From: Facklamia lactis
GTDB lineage: Bacteria; Bacillota; Bacilli; Lactobacillales; Aerococcaceae
Length of the DNA stretch: 64,000 nucleotides
Direction of reading: 5' to 3'
Assembly (NCBI RefSeq): GCF_015863205.1
Contig: NZ_JACBXQ010000001.1
Coordinates: forward strand, 558,001 to 622,000
Of this stretch, positions 42,414-51,667 are shown one piece after another. The position numbers were made by a program, and so were the translations under genes. Numbering within the stretch: the stretch's first letter is position 1; each line of letters starts with the position of its first letter. Below the pieces are notes generated by a model. It worked only from the letters and a program-made list of their open reading frames with translations. It did not search any database and had not been told where the DNA came from.

Positions 42414-43165
42414 TTTTCTTCCCTCTCTCTTTGCATGATCATTTGAAAAATAGCTTTATAATTGGATGGGTTAGCTTCGATCAATCCGCTTGGTGATACT
42501 TCCCTAATGGCTTGGCTGGAAACCGGTCCGATCGAAATAATTTGCACTTGCTGGAATAGGTGTGACCGAATTTCTTTGCTTAATTTTGAGATAAAATAAT
42601 TCCAACTTGTGGTACTGGTCACGACTAAATAATCACCCCTTTGATAATTTCGACCGAAAAAATCGAGGTCTTCTCGCGCCTTGATTGACTCTATTTTTTG
42701 ATAGATCACCTCCTCTTCAAGCTCAACATTTACTTGATATCGTTCAATAAAACCTCGATACTTTCCTTGATTTTCTTGACTGATTGGGATGAATAGTTTG
42801 CTAATCTTAAGGGGGGAATCATTAAAATTCTTAAAAAACATTTCTGAAGAGGAGTATGGATTAATATAATCAACGGATAGTGGATAGTGTTGCTCAATGT
42901 ATTTAGCAGTCGCTTCCCCTGTCGCTATGATGGTTAGCTTCGATAAGTTTGTGATTGAATAATTTTCAAACATCGCTTTTACGGCCGCTTTACTGACAAA
43001 ATATATGCTGTCAATGTTTGAAAGTGAGCATGGTTCATCCTTTTGCAGCGATCTAGTCACAATGAGTGATAAAGGCGATAAGGATAGATGCGGGAGTTCC
43101 TTCCACATTTGTAGGTAGTCTTTCGGCACTTCCGATCCTAACCACCAAACATATTTACCCTTCAT
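42377..43165 (-). CDS. hemD: uroporphyrinogen-III synthase (stand-alone)
   Basis: A protein of 262 residues from ATG 43165, or 270 if ATG 43189 is used. HemD is poorly conserved; seen are IYFVSKAAVKAMFENYSITN in the first domain and DYLVVTSTTSWNYFISKLSK then IISIGPVSSQAIREVSPSGL in the second, the latter matching the family's T-S-S and IG..T/S motifs. Position between hemC and hemB supports the call. A second HemD-like domain is fused to CobA at 49444-50898, so the locus has two. Confidence 0.8.
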   Translation of the reverse strand: MKGKYVWWLGSEVPKDYLQMWKELPHLSLSPLSLIVTRSLQKDEPCSLSNIDSIYFVSKAAVKAMFENYSITNLSKLTIIATGEATAKYIEQHYPLSVDYINPYSSSEMFFKNFNDSPLKISKLFIPISQENQGKYRGFIERYQVNVELEEEVIYQKIESIKAREDLDFFGRNYQRGDYLVVTSTTSWNYFISKLSKEIRSHLFQQVQIISIGPVSSQAIREVSPSGLIEANPSNYKAIFQMIMQREREEKCQTTDGIDGQD

Positions 43166-45392
43166 GAATCTCACCAGACTCTTGCGCATATTCTTTCATG
43201 ATGTCAAGTCCACCCTTGGCCATCATTCTTTGATATAAGTCTCTCCCTAAATTCTGGGCTTTTTGAGGGTCACTTTTTAACTGTTCAACCACCATTAATT
43301 CGCTTTGCCTTGAAGCTAACATTCCCGTAATGGTAATCTGGCCATCATTTTCAATTCTGGCATAACAAGCGATAGGGAAGTTGCATCCTAAACCTAAACA
43401 AGCAAGAAACTGCCTTTCCAACTGAATACATGTCTCGGTCGATTCATGATTGATCGCGCGTAATAACTGAATCAAGGCTGTTTCATTGCTGCGACATTGA
43501 ATCGCTAGTGAGCCTTGACCAACGGCAGGAATAATCTGATGCTCATTGAAAATTTCTGTGTGTAAGTTTAAATTGTCTTTGTAGAATCCTGCTCTTTCAA
43601 GTCCAGCGACCGCTAGGACTACACCATCCAGATTTTCAGTGGTTAATTTATTGATTCGTGTATCAATATTGCCTCGAATATCAACATATTCCAAATCAGG
43701 TCGCATTTGTCTGAGTTGTCTTACCCTCCGCAAACTCCCTGTTCCAATCCGAGCCCCTGATGGCAAATCTTGGAACGATTTATATTCTTTCATCAGTAAG
43801 CATTCTTGTACTGATGCTCTTTTAGGAGTACAAGCAATCATCGTTCCTTCAGCCAATTGGCTCGGTACATCTTTTAAACTGTGAACTGCCATATCAATTT
43901 TTCCATTTAACAATTCACGTTCTAGTTCCTTCATAAATACTCCCTTACCCCCAATTTTTGATAAGGAGGAGGTCTGATCTTTATCGCCCTTTGTCGTAAT
44001 AATTTTGGTTACAAAATGATAGGAAGGAAAGATAGATTGTAATTGATCGATCACCATTTGAGTTTGAATGGTCGCTAATTTACTCCCACGAGTTCCGACC
44101 GTAATAATGTTCGTTTGATTATTTGTATCCATTAATTGATCACTCTCTTTTTCTAATTGAAACATGGTTTTTACAAAATCTAATTTATGAGAACCATAGG
44201 CATCAACATCCAGCTCCTTGATCGTCATAATCGGTTCCTTAAGCATCGCGTTTACTAGGCTCTTCAAATGTTTATTGATAACTTTCTGATCATGGGGGGA
44301 TAAATGATGGACTTTACTAAACAAACTCGCTTGAACTTGATCATAATGCGTCCCCATTTTGTGTCGGAGAGCATCAATGACTGGCGTAACATTTAGGGTG
44401 GCTTTCCATTTGTAATATTCGATAATTTCCTTGTAAGCCTCATCTCTAATATCATCATAGAGAGCTGATAGCTCTGCTCGATTCTCTTCTATACATTGAT
44501 TGATGGTGTCGACATTATAGTAGGTATGATTACTATCTGTTTTGATCCCTTTTATATTTCGCGGCAATCCTAGGTCAAAGAATGCTTGTGGTTTCTCTGC
44601 CTTTACCATTTCTTCGGTAATGATGGGGGTTGTAGTCCCAACAGCCGTCACAATATAATCACATTCAGGCAGCAATGCTTCTAAGCGACTCATCGGAACC
44701 GCTATAATCCGATTAGGATCTTGCCTTGAATATTTTACCGTTTTGTCAAACGTCCGATTAAGCAGATAGATCGTTTGAAGATCACTTGCTAGAGCATATT
44801 TCAGCAGTAATTGTCCAATCTCACCTAAGCCTATTAGTAGCAATTTTTTCTTCGCTAATAAGGGATCCTTTTGAATCATTTTCATCGTTTGAAAAGAAAT
44901 GGATCGCGGTTTCTGATTTAACTGGTGAACGGTTTGTTGTCTCTTACCAAACCTTTGTGCTTGTTGAAACAGTCGATTCAAGAAGATCCCCGTGGTTCCA
45001 CTATTTAAAGCCACTTGATAAGCCTCTTTAATCTGCCCTAAAATTTGTGTTTCACCCATTATTTGTGACTTCATACCCGTCGATAATAGTAATAAATGCT
45101 CAATCACATCTTCTGCTATTTTTATTTCAATATAGGGCTTAATTTCTTCAAACGTTAAATCAAACCATTTAGCCAAAAAATGCTTAATATAATACTGCCC
45201 CGTATGAATCTGGTCACATAATGCATAGATTTCGGTTCGATTACAAGTTGATACGATGACATTTTCCAGAATAGATTTTTCTCTTTGCAAGGCTAGCAAA
45301 GCTTCATTCAAATTGTCTTTCGCAAAAGAAGTTCTTTCTCTCAAATAGAGGGGGGTATTATCATGCGTTATCCCAACATATACAATATTCAT
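43155..45392 (-). CDS. hemAC: fusion of glutamyl-tRNA reductase (HemA) and hydroxymethylbilane synthase (HemC)
   Basis: A 745-residue bifunctional protein. Residues 1-430 are glutamyl-tRNA reductase: the catalytic Cys in STCNRTEIYALC (about 50), MGETQILGQIKEAYQ, and the NADPH fold KLLLIGLGEIGQLLLKYAL. Residues 435-745 are hydroxymethylbilane synthase: VGTRGSKLATIQTQMV, HSLKDVPSQLAEG, RIGTGSLRRVRQLRQMRPD, and the dipyrromethane Cys in LGLGCNFPIACY. No stop or frameshift separates them and no internal ribosome site for hemC is visible. GGGAG precedes ATG 45392. It joins the first and third steps of tetrapyrrole synthesis in one chain. Confidence 0.93.
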   Translation of the reverse strand: MNIVYVGITHDNTPLYLRERTSFAKDNLNEALLALQREKSILENVIVSTCNRTEIYALCDQIHTGQYYIKHFLAKWFDLTFEEIKPYIEIKIAEDVIEHLLLLSTGMKSQIMGETQILGQIKEAYQVALNSGTTGIFLNRLFQQAQRFGKRQQTVHQLNQKPRSISFQTMKMIQKDPLLAKKKLLLIGLGEIGQLLLKYALASDLQTIYLLNRTFDKTVKYSRQDPNRIIAVPMSRLEALLPECDYIVTAVGTTTPIITEEMVKAEKPQAFFDLGLPRNIKGIKTDSNHTYYNVDTINQCIEENRAELSALYDDIRDEAYKEIIEYYKWKATLNVTPVIDALRHKMGTHYDQVQASLFSKVHHLSPHDQKVINKHLKSLVNAMLKEPIMTIKELDVDAYGSHKLDFVKTMFQLEKESDQLMDTNNQTNIITVGTRGSKLATIQTQMVIDQLQSIFPSYHFVTKIITTKGDKDQTSSLSKIGGKGVFMKELERELLNGKIDMAVHSLKDVPSQLAEGTMIACTPKRASVQECLLMKEYKSFQDLPSGARIGTGSLRRVRQLRQMRPDLEYVDIRGNIDTRINKLTTENLDGVVLAVAGLERAGFYKDNLNLHTEIFNEHQIIPAVGQGSLAIQCRSNETALIQLLRAINHESTETCIQLERQFLACLGLGCNFPIACYARIENDGQITITGMLASRQSELMVVEQLKSDPQKAQNLGRDLYQRMMAKGGLDIMKEYAQESGEIHEG

Positions 45393-45401
45393 ATATTCTC
45401 C

Positions 45402-45851
45402 CTACTTTAGTAATTGATTGAAATGGTGATCTAACCAATGTTTTAAGTTGTTTCCAATTTTCTTAGTGTTTCGATAGTCTTTTCCAAGGCTGGACACGCT
45501 AAATAGGTAATCATTCGATTCAATAACTTTCATATTATAGAAATCAGAATGTTCTTTATCACTGGCATTATTGACAAATTGCCCAACTTCGGCTCGTTCG
45601 TAAATTGCTGAATTTAAGCGCGGATCATCCGTGCAAGCAAAAATTAAGTCAAAGTTCTTGCCATCTTCCAATTTAAATTTTCGTGGAATCCAATGAATCT
45701 GATTTCTATCAATCGCTTGATTTAATTCTGGCGAGATCACCGTTATTTTGGCATTATTTTCTAACAAGGCTTTTATTTTTCTGGAAGCGACCTTTCCTCC
45801 ACCCACTACTAAAACTGACTTATTGCTTAAATTTAATAAAACAGGGTACAT
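45402..45851 (-). CDS. precorrin-2 dehydrogenase (SirC/CysG N-terminal type)
   Basis: A 149-residue protein, the minimal NAD-dependent precorrin-2 oxidase without chelatase or methylase domains: LVVGGGKVASRKIKALLENN is the Rossmann nucleotide loop and FVNNASDKEHSDFYNM carries the conserved catalytic-site region (D-x-x-x-x-D/F). It makes sirohydrochlorin for CbiK. It lies 9 bases upstream of hemAC and 11 after pduO. Confidence 0.88.
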   Translation of the reverse strand: MYPVLLNLSNKSVLVVGGGKVASRKIKALLENNAKITVISPELNQAIDRNQIHWIPRKFKLEDGKNFDLIFACTDDPRLNSAIYERAEVGQFVNNASDKEHSDFYNMKVIESNDYLFSVSSLGKDYRNTKKIGNNLKHWLDHHFNQLLK

Positions 45852-45862
45852 AGAACACTTCC

Positions 45863-46468
45863 TTATTCTTTGCTTTTTTTGGCCTGCATTTTATTTCTTA
45901 AAATTCCCTGTCTAAAGACCGGCTTACTATTTCGATACTGAACATCTTCAACATTTAAACGATGATTCATTAAACGAGCAATAACGAAAAAATAATCGGA
46001 TAATCGATTGATATACTTAAGTACTTGTTCATTATTTATTTCAGAATCCTGTTCATGAAATAATTGCACGATATGACGCTCTACTTCCCTCGTCTCTGTT
46101 CGACACATATGAAGTAATGAAGCCGGTGCGCTTCCTCCTGGAATGATGAATCTTTCCAAGGCAGGTAATTCCTCAGCATACTGGTCAATTAATCTTTCCA
46201 ACCATTCTATCCGGTCTGCCTTCACCTTATACTCACGTTCTTGATTGATTTGCGCTAAGTCATTCCCACAATCAAAAACATCTTGTTGTATTTCTTGAAT
46301 CTCTTGAATAAGATCTTCCTCTTGAAGTAGACTCACGGTATAGCCGATTAAAGAATTGAGCGAATCTGTCTTGCCATAAGTGGATATCCGGATATGGCTT
46401 TTATCATACACATGTCCCCCTATGATTCGCGTCTGACCTTGATCTCCAGTTCTTGTATAATAATTCAT
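45863..46468 (-). CDS. pduO: PduO-type ATP:cob(I)alamin adenosyltransferase
   Basis: A 201-residue protein with the PduO signatures YYTRTGDQGQTRIIGG at the N-terminus, IIPGGSAPASLLHMCRTETR in the middle, and YINRLSDYFFVIARL near the end. It transfers adenosyl from ATP to cob(I)alamin or the cobyrinic acid stage. The flavodoxin in the same operon could supply the electron for Co(I). It starts 2 bases after cbiP ends. Confidence 0.93.
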   Translation of the reverse strand: MNYYTRTGDQGQTRIIGGHVYDKSHIRISTYGKTDSLNSLIGYTVSLLQEEDLIQEIQEIQQDVFDCGNDLAQINQEREYKVKADRIEWLERLIDQYAEELPALERFIIPGGSAPASLLHMCRTETREVERHIVQLFHEQDSEINNEQVLKYINRLSDYFFVIARLMNHRLNVEDVQYRNSKPVFRQGILRNKMQAKKSKE

Positions 46469-46469
46469 C

Positions 46470-47933
46470 TTATCCCTCCTCTGAACATTCCATCATCTCT
46501 TCAATTACTTTCATATCTAAGTGTTCTAATAAATGATTAGCTAGCTTATCGTACTCACGATTTTTAAATTCCATGTAAGACAGCTTAGGTTGTTCCATCT
46601 CTTCTAAACCTTTGGTCCTTCGAATTTGGTTAAAATAGTGCCGAGACCAAGAGAGATTTTGAAAGAGACCATTTAACTGTGTGCCCATGATTAAGTGATT
46701 GTGATAATTTAAACCTTCTTGATAATCGTCCGCTTGAATAAAGGGTTCCCCATCTCCATCATGATCAAGTTGCACTCTTTGCGTGATAGATCCTCCTAAA
46801 GCTTGTTGATTATCATCAGGATCCACTTGGGTGATTTCAACCGTCTCTAATAATGTTGCTTGTCCTGATACTAGACCTAGCCCTGGAATCACACGATCGT
46901 GACTCAATTGCACGGATTCAGCTAAGAAACACATTCCAGTATTGAAGGCGATCACTCTTGTTCCTTGCGCGAGCAATTGACCCATCGCTTCCTTGTACGC
47001 TTGTATTTTCTGACCATTTGAATGAATATCCTCGGTCCCTGGAATAATCAATACATCTGGGTTTTTTAGCTGTTGGATATGCTTTACATAGCGTACCGAA
47101 ACATCCTCATAGACAGTCAAACTTTGAAAATCAGAGAAATTACTCATTTTATCCAGCATCAGAATGGCAACATCAATGGCTTTTTGTGGATCCATTTGAG
47201 TGGAGACACTTTCTAAAGCGATCGAATCCTCGCTATCAATGGCTAAGTCGATGTAGGGAACCACCCCGACAATCGGAACATGGGTTAAATTTTCAATCAT
47301 TTCAATCCCACTTTGCAATAAGGAAATATCGCCTCGGAACTTATTGATAATGACCCCTTTAATTCGCGCACGATCTTCTTCATTCATCAAGGCAATGGTG
47401 CCGTAAATTTGAGCAAAAACGCCGCCACGATCGATATCTGCCACTAAGAGCACGGGAGCATCTGCAATGCGCGCCATCCCCATATTCACAATATCATGGT
47501 CGTTAAGATTAATCTCAGCAGGGCTTCCTGCTCCTTCAATCAGAATGACCTCATTTTCTTGAGAGATTTCCTGAAAGATATCATGAATGACTGGTTTTAA
47601 CTTAATTTTGTAATCATAATATTCCGCAGCAGTGGTGCTCGCTACAAACTGACCCTTAATAACAACATGTGACTGCGCTTCTCCAACAGGTTTCAATAAG
47701 ATGGGATTCATCCGTGGATCAGGTAAGCGTCTAGAGGCTTCTGCTTGGACCACTTGCGCTCGACTCATTTCGTCTCCTGAAGCTGTAATATAAGAATTGA
47801 GTGCCATATTTTGTGACTTAAAGGGAAAAACCTTCTGCCCTCGATCAGCAAAAACTCGACATAATCCAGCAACGATCAAGCTTTTCCCAGCATCAGAAGA
47901 AGTGCCTTGAATCATTAATCTTTTCGCTTTCAT
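46470..47933 (-). CDS. cbiP: cobyric acid synthase
   Basis: A 487-residue glutamine amidotransferase: ATP loop MIQGTSSDAGKSLIVAGLCR, then KSQNMALNSYITASGDEMSR, VIINKFRGDISLL, and the C-terminal glutaminase domain with the nucleophile Cys in IAFNTGMCFLAESVQLSHD. The usual GICGG around the Cys reads NTGMCFL, a change worth noting. It amidates adenosyl-cobyrinic acid diamide at four positions. It overlaps cbiL by 4 bases. Confidence 0.92.
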   Translation of the reverse strand: MKAKRLMIQGTSSDAGKSLIVAGLCRVFADRGQKVFPFKSQNMALNSYITASGDEMSRAQVVQAEASRRLPDPRMNPILLKPVGEAQSHVVIKGQFVASTTAAEYYDYKIKLKPVIHDIFQEISQENEVILIEGAGSPAEINLNDHDIVNMGMARIADAPVLLVADIDRGGVFAQIYGTIALMNEEDRARIKGVIINKFRGDISLLQSGIEMIENLTHVPIVGVVPYIDLAIDSEDSIALESVSTQMDPQKAIDVAILMLDKMSNFSDFQSLTVYEDVSVRYVKHIQQLKNPDVLIIPGTEDIHSNGQKIQAYKEAMGQLLAQGTRVIAFNTGMCFLAESVQLSHDRVIPGLGLVSGQATLLETVEITQVDPDDNQQALGGSITQRVQLDHDGDGEPFIQADDYQEGLNYHNHLIMGTQLNGLFQNLSWSRHYFNQIRRTKGLEEMEQPKLSYMEFKNREYDKLANHLLEHLDMKVIEEMMECSEEG

Positions 47934-48646
47934 ATCGATGCCTCCTCTCTTTTCTTTTGAACGATTATGGTTGAAAAGTAGGACAACTTCTCATCGCCTG
48001 TAAAGGTTTCTAAATTTTTATAAATTTTTTGACTGGGCATACTCGCATCACTTATTAAATATGACGCTCCCAACAAATCAAAGGCTTTTAATATTGGAAG
48101 AATTTTCTTTAAATGACGCTTAACTTTCATAATCACAAGATTTTCATACAGTTCGATACAATGATGAATCTCTTCTTGACTTGCAGTAGCTGGCAAGATG
48201 CATAATTTCTCCTGATCCAAAACAAGTGGTTTCTGACTAATCGCAGCAATTTGTGCAAAAGAAGTAACACCCGGAATAACTTCCACATTGAATTTAAAAT
48301 CCATTCGTTCAAGTAAATAAGAAAAGGTACTGTAAGTACTGGGATCACCTAAGGTTAAGAAACCTACATTAAACCCCTCTTCTAACTCGACCTGAATTTC
48401 TTTACTAATTGATTCCCATTGCTGCATTTTACTTTTCAAGTCATTGACCATTGGAAAATGGCGAGCCTCAATCCGAATCTCTTCAGGCAAGTATGCTTCC
48501 GCAATCGTCAAAGCAACACTTTTTTTGGCTACATCTGCCTGGGGTGTATAGATAACATCCAATGTTTGAATCGTTTCAATCGCTTTTACCGTCATTAATT
48601 TGGGGTCGCCAGGTCCGACTCCAATCGCAAATAATTTACCGAGCAT
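47930..48646 (-). CDS. cbiL: cobalt-precorrin-2 C20-methyltransferase
   Basis: A 238-residue tetrapyrrole methylase: LFAIGVGPGDPKLMTVKAIE at the N-terminus, FNVGFLTLGDPSTYSTFSYL around the SAM site, and VEVIPGVTSFAQIAAISQKP. The GDPSTYST pattern is characteristic of the C20 enzyme. It methylates cobalt-sirohydrochlorin made by CbiK, encoded just upstream with an 11-base overlap. Confidence 0.93.
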   Translation of the reverse strand: MLGKLFAIGVGPGDPKLMTVKAIETIQTLDVIYTPQADVAKKSVALTIAEAYLPEEIRIEARHFPMVNDLKSKMQQWESISKEIQVELEEGFNVGFLTLGDPSTYSTFSYLLERMDFKFNVEVIPGVTSFAQIAAISQKPLVLDQEKLCILPATASQEEIHHCIELYENLVIMKVKRHLKKILPILKAFDLLGASYLISDASMPSQKIYKNLETFTGDEKLSYFSTIIVQKKREEASI

Positions 48647-49430
48647 GCTTACACCGTCTCTCCGTTTGAATCGCTTCTTTTAAGTGTTCAAGATAGATCG
48701 CTCTGACCGGTTTAAGTTCTCCTAAACCTTGGACATACGTTTCAACTTCAAAGCCAGCCTGAATAAGTTGTGTCTTCCATGAATCCCCTTCATCGCTAGC
48801 CATATCATTTTTGGCATGATCTCCCGCAACCAACATAAAGGGACGTAAATTTATTTTCTCAACCTTAGCCGCCTTTAACTGCGGTAATAAGGTGGATAGA
48901 CTCGGATAACCCTCAACACACGCCATATAAATTGAAGAACCAGAAAGCATATAGGCTAAGGTCACATAAGAAGTAAAGCTAGCATGTTCTGTTCCATGTG
49001 CCATAAATAATGTGATTTCATTGGCTGATTCAGGCGTAAAGGTTGAGGTTAAATATTCCACCACCTTTTCGTAATCTTGAAGACTCGTTAAGAGCGGTTT
49101 ACCCACTTTGATTTTGACGTTTTCTTTTTTGATCCGTTTCATAAACATGTAAATTTTATGAAATTCACTCCCAGGGATAATATGCGTCGATTGAACCACG
49201 ATTTCTTGATAGCCTTCCGACACTAGCCGCTCTAATTCATCCCCTAAATTATTAATCGTCTTCCCTTCATTTTCTAAAATTCGTTGCCGAACAATTTTTG
49301 ATGTAAAGACTTGTCTCATTTCATATTCTGGATAAGTTTGTTGGATATCAGCACATAAGGCATTGATTGTTTTCTCACGTGTATCTTGGTGGGTCGTTCC
49401 AAAACTTGTCACGATAATTGCTTTTTTCAT
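48636..49430 (-). CDS. cbiK: sirohydrochlorin cobaltochelatase
   Basis: A 264-residue anaerobic-type chelatase: AIIVTSFGTTHQDTREKTIN at the start, active-site His in LFMAHGTEHASFTSY and in LRPFMLVAGDHAKNDMASD, both where CbiK of Salmonella has its metal ligands. It inserts cobalt at the sirohydrochlorin stage, which fixes the locus as the early-cobalt (anaerobic) pathway. No signal peptide is present. Confidence 0.94.
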   Translation of the reverse strand: MKKAIIVTSFGTTHQDTREKTINALCADIQQTYPEYEMRQVFTSKIVRQRILENEGKTINNLGDELERLVSEGYQEIVVQSTHIIPGSEFHKIYMFMKRIKKENVKIKVGKPLLTSLQDYEKVVEYLTSTFTPESANEITLFMAHGTEHASFTSYVTLAYMLSGSSIYMACVEGYPSLSTLLPQLKAAKVEKINLRPFMLVAGDHAKNDMASDEGDSWKTQLIQAGFEVETYVQGLGELKPVRAIYLEHLKEAIQTERRCKHAR

Positions 49431-49443
49431 TTGCTCATCCCTT

Positions 49444-50898
49444 CTATTTGTTGAATATTTGAATTAATAAGGCTTGAAGACTTTGATAATGAGGTTCTTG
49501 CGTCTGAATAATCGAATGAAATCCTAATCGATTTAATTCGCGATAGGCTTGTTCACCTAAACAATAGGCGGTCGTTTGTTGAAGTTGACGTTTTAGTTTT
49601 TCATCTTTAAAATACTGCTCAATACTTCTGACCGCCTTGGTATTGGAATAAATAATGCCGTCTAACGCTTCAAGAGAGGACTCATTCTCTAACTTCTCAA
49701 ACACTTCTGAACTTGAGGAATAAAATTCAGCCTTTTCAAATACTTGATTCATCCTAATCAATTGTTTAAAGGATTCTTGACTACCAATATAGATCTGATC
49801 CGGATTCATAGACTGATGGGATAGTACATCAAAATTTTTATAATACTGATCCGGATGAATCCCGATCGATTCTAAGGCCGATTGGGTATGTTCGCCCACA
49901 ACAGTTAACTTCTTAAGTTTTAGATGACGCCAATCGGTTTGATGTTTATTCATCCAATTGATAAAGGCAGTAAGCGCCGATCCATCTAACAAACAAACAT
50001 CCATTTCTTCATCAGATAAAGGCAAGGAAAGTTCTGCTTTTACTTTGGTGGGCGAAGAGAATAAAATAACTTCAGCTCCTAAATCTTCTAAAAGAGGTAG
50101 TAATAATTGTGCTTGGGATTGCGGAATAGCAAAATGCCGACCAAATAAGGGCTTATTCATGAAATAATTTAACGATTCATTAAATTTCACCACATCTCCC
50201 ACCACGATTAATGAGGGCGGTTTTATCGTTGCAGCGAGGCTTTTTTGATAGATAGTTTCAAGCGTCCCTACTACTAATTTCTGTTGACTACGACTTGCCC
50301 ATTCAACAACCGCTACGGGGGTAGCCGGATTCTTGCCATTATCAATCAAGGCTTGGGTGATTTTAGGTAAATTTTTTACCCCCATTAAAAATACTAGTGT
50401 TCCCTTTAAGCGACTGATGGCTCCCCAATCATGTTCAGCATCCCCCTCTTTAGAACGAGCTGTAAACACGTGGAAATCTAGAGCCACCTCGCGATAGGTC
50501 ATCGGAATTCCAGCATAGGATAAACCTCCGATTGAAGAAGTCACTCCTGGTACAACTTCAAACGAAATCCCTTCTTGAGCTAATGCCATCGCTTCTTCTC
50601 CCCCGCGGCCAAATACATAAGGATCGCCACTTTTTAAACGTACGATCGTTTGATACTCTTGGCTTGCCTCCTTTAGATACTGAATGATTTGATCTTGTGG
50701 GGTAAAATGCCCTGCTGGTTCTTTACCCACATAAACTTTTTTGCATGTTGATTGAGCTAACATCAAAATATTTTGGTTTATCAAGCGATCATAAAAAATA
50801 ATGTCCGCCGTTTCTATTAAACGCTTCGCTTTCACCGTTAAATTCTCTACTCGACCTGTTCCTGCTCCAACAATAAATACTCTACTTTGACTCATCAT
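49444..50898 (-). CDS. cobA: fusion of uroporphyrinogen-III C-methyltransferase (CobA) and HemD-like domain
   Basis: A 484-residue two-domain protein. Residues 1-245 are SUMT: VFIVGAGTGRVENLTVKAKR, RLKSGDPYVFGRGGEEAMAL, VVPGVTSSIGGLSYAGIPMT. Residues 255-484 resemble uroporphyrinogen-III synthase: GRHFAIPQSQAQLLLPLLED, VCLLDGSALTAFINWM, TAYCLGEQAYRELNRLGFHS. Such CobA-HemD fusions are known in Firmicutes. The locus also has a stand-alone hemD, so one of the two HemD domains may be redundant or altered. It begins 17 bases inside the end of cbiJ. Confidence 0.9.
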   Translation of the reverse strand: MMSQSRVFIVGAGTGRVENLTVKAKRLIETADIIFYDRLINQNILMLAQSTCKKVYVGKEPAGHFTPQDQIIQYLKEASQEYQTIVRLKSGDPYVFGRGGEEAMALAQEGISFEVVPGVTSSIGGLSYAGIPMTYREVALDFHVFTARSKEGDAEHDWGAISRLKGTLVFLMGVKNLPKITQALIDNGKNPATPVAVVEWASRSQQKLVVGTLETIYQKSLAATIKPPSLIVVGDVVKFNESLNYFMNKPLFGRHFAIPQSQAQLLLPLLEDLGAEVILFSSPTKVKAELSLPLSDEEMDVCLLDGSALTAFINWMNKHQTDWRHLKLKKLTVVGEHTQSALESIGIHPDQYYKNFDVLSHQSMNPDQIYIGSQESFKQLIRMNQVFEKAEFYSSSSEVFEKLENESSLEALDGIIYSNTKAVRSIEQYFKDEKLKRQLQQTTAYCLGEQAYRELNRLGFHSIIQTQEPHYQSLQALLIQIFNK

Positions 50899-51667
50899 GT
50901 TTATCTCGCTTTCTTAATGATTCTAGATAGGTAAGAAGGTCAGACACCTCTTCAAAGAAGATGGGATAATTGACTTTAGGACGCCGAATGACGATAACTG
51001 TCATATTCAACGCCTGAGCGGCCGCTAATTTACTCTCCATTCCTCCGCGTAATCCACTTTCTTTTGTGATCAATACACGCGAGTGATTCTTCTGATAGAG
51101 ACTTTGATTTAATTCAGTGCTAAAAGGCCCTTTTAGTGCATGAATCTGCTGTGCTTCAAAACCAAGCGCTTCACAACTCGCTAGAACCTCAGCAGTTGGT
51201 AAGACACGAATCATTAGTTTTTCAACGGGAATATAGGTCAAATATTCTGACAGGGTCTTACTTCCAGTGGTTAAATAGATCGTTTCTTCTGACTGGATCT
51301 TTTCCAAAGCTAAATGACAGGCCTCCTCCACCGAATCAGTTAACTCAACCTTGTCATTCCATTTTATTTGAGGTCTTTCAAAACGAATATAAGGAACCGC
51401 TGTTTTTTCACAAGCTTGAATCGCATTTTTAGATACCAAATCAGCAAATGGATGAGTGGCATCCAGGACCAAGTGGACACCTTTCTCAAAAATAAAGGCT
51501 TCCATTTCAAACGGGTCCATTCTTTTTTGAACAACATGGGGTTCAAATTGTTTCGAGAAAACTTTCCCATATTCCGTTGCAACGGATAGCACCACCTCTT
51601 CTTTCTTTTCTAGTAATTTAGTCATCAAGACCAAACTTTCTGACGTCCCACCCAATAATAAAATCAT
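50882..51667 (-). CDS. cbiJ: cobalt-precorrin-6A reductase
   Basis: A 261-residue protein: ILLLGGTSESLVLMTKLLEK at the N-terminus, VLDATHPFADLVSKNAIQAC, YIRFERPQIKW, and the closing LITKESGLRGGMESKLAAAQ. These are the standard CbiJ/CobK landmarks. It reduces the macrocycle with a nicotinamide cofactor. It overlaps cbiH by 4 bases upstream and cobA by 17 bases downstream. Confidence 0.92.
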   Translation of the reverse strand: MILLLGGTSESLVLMTKLLEKKEEVVLSVATEYGKVFSKQFEPHVVQKRMDPFEMEAFIFEKGVHLVLDATHPFADLVSKNAIQACEKTAVPYIRFERPQIKWNDKVELTDSVEEACHLALEKIQSEETIYLTTGSKTLSEYLTYIPVEKLMIRVLPTAEVLASCEALGFEAQQIHALKGPFSTELNQSLYQKNHSRVLITKESGLRGGMESKLAAAQALNMTVIVIRRPKVNYPIFFEEVSDLLTYLESLRKRDKHDESK

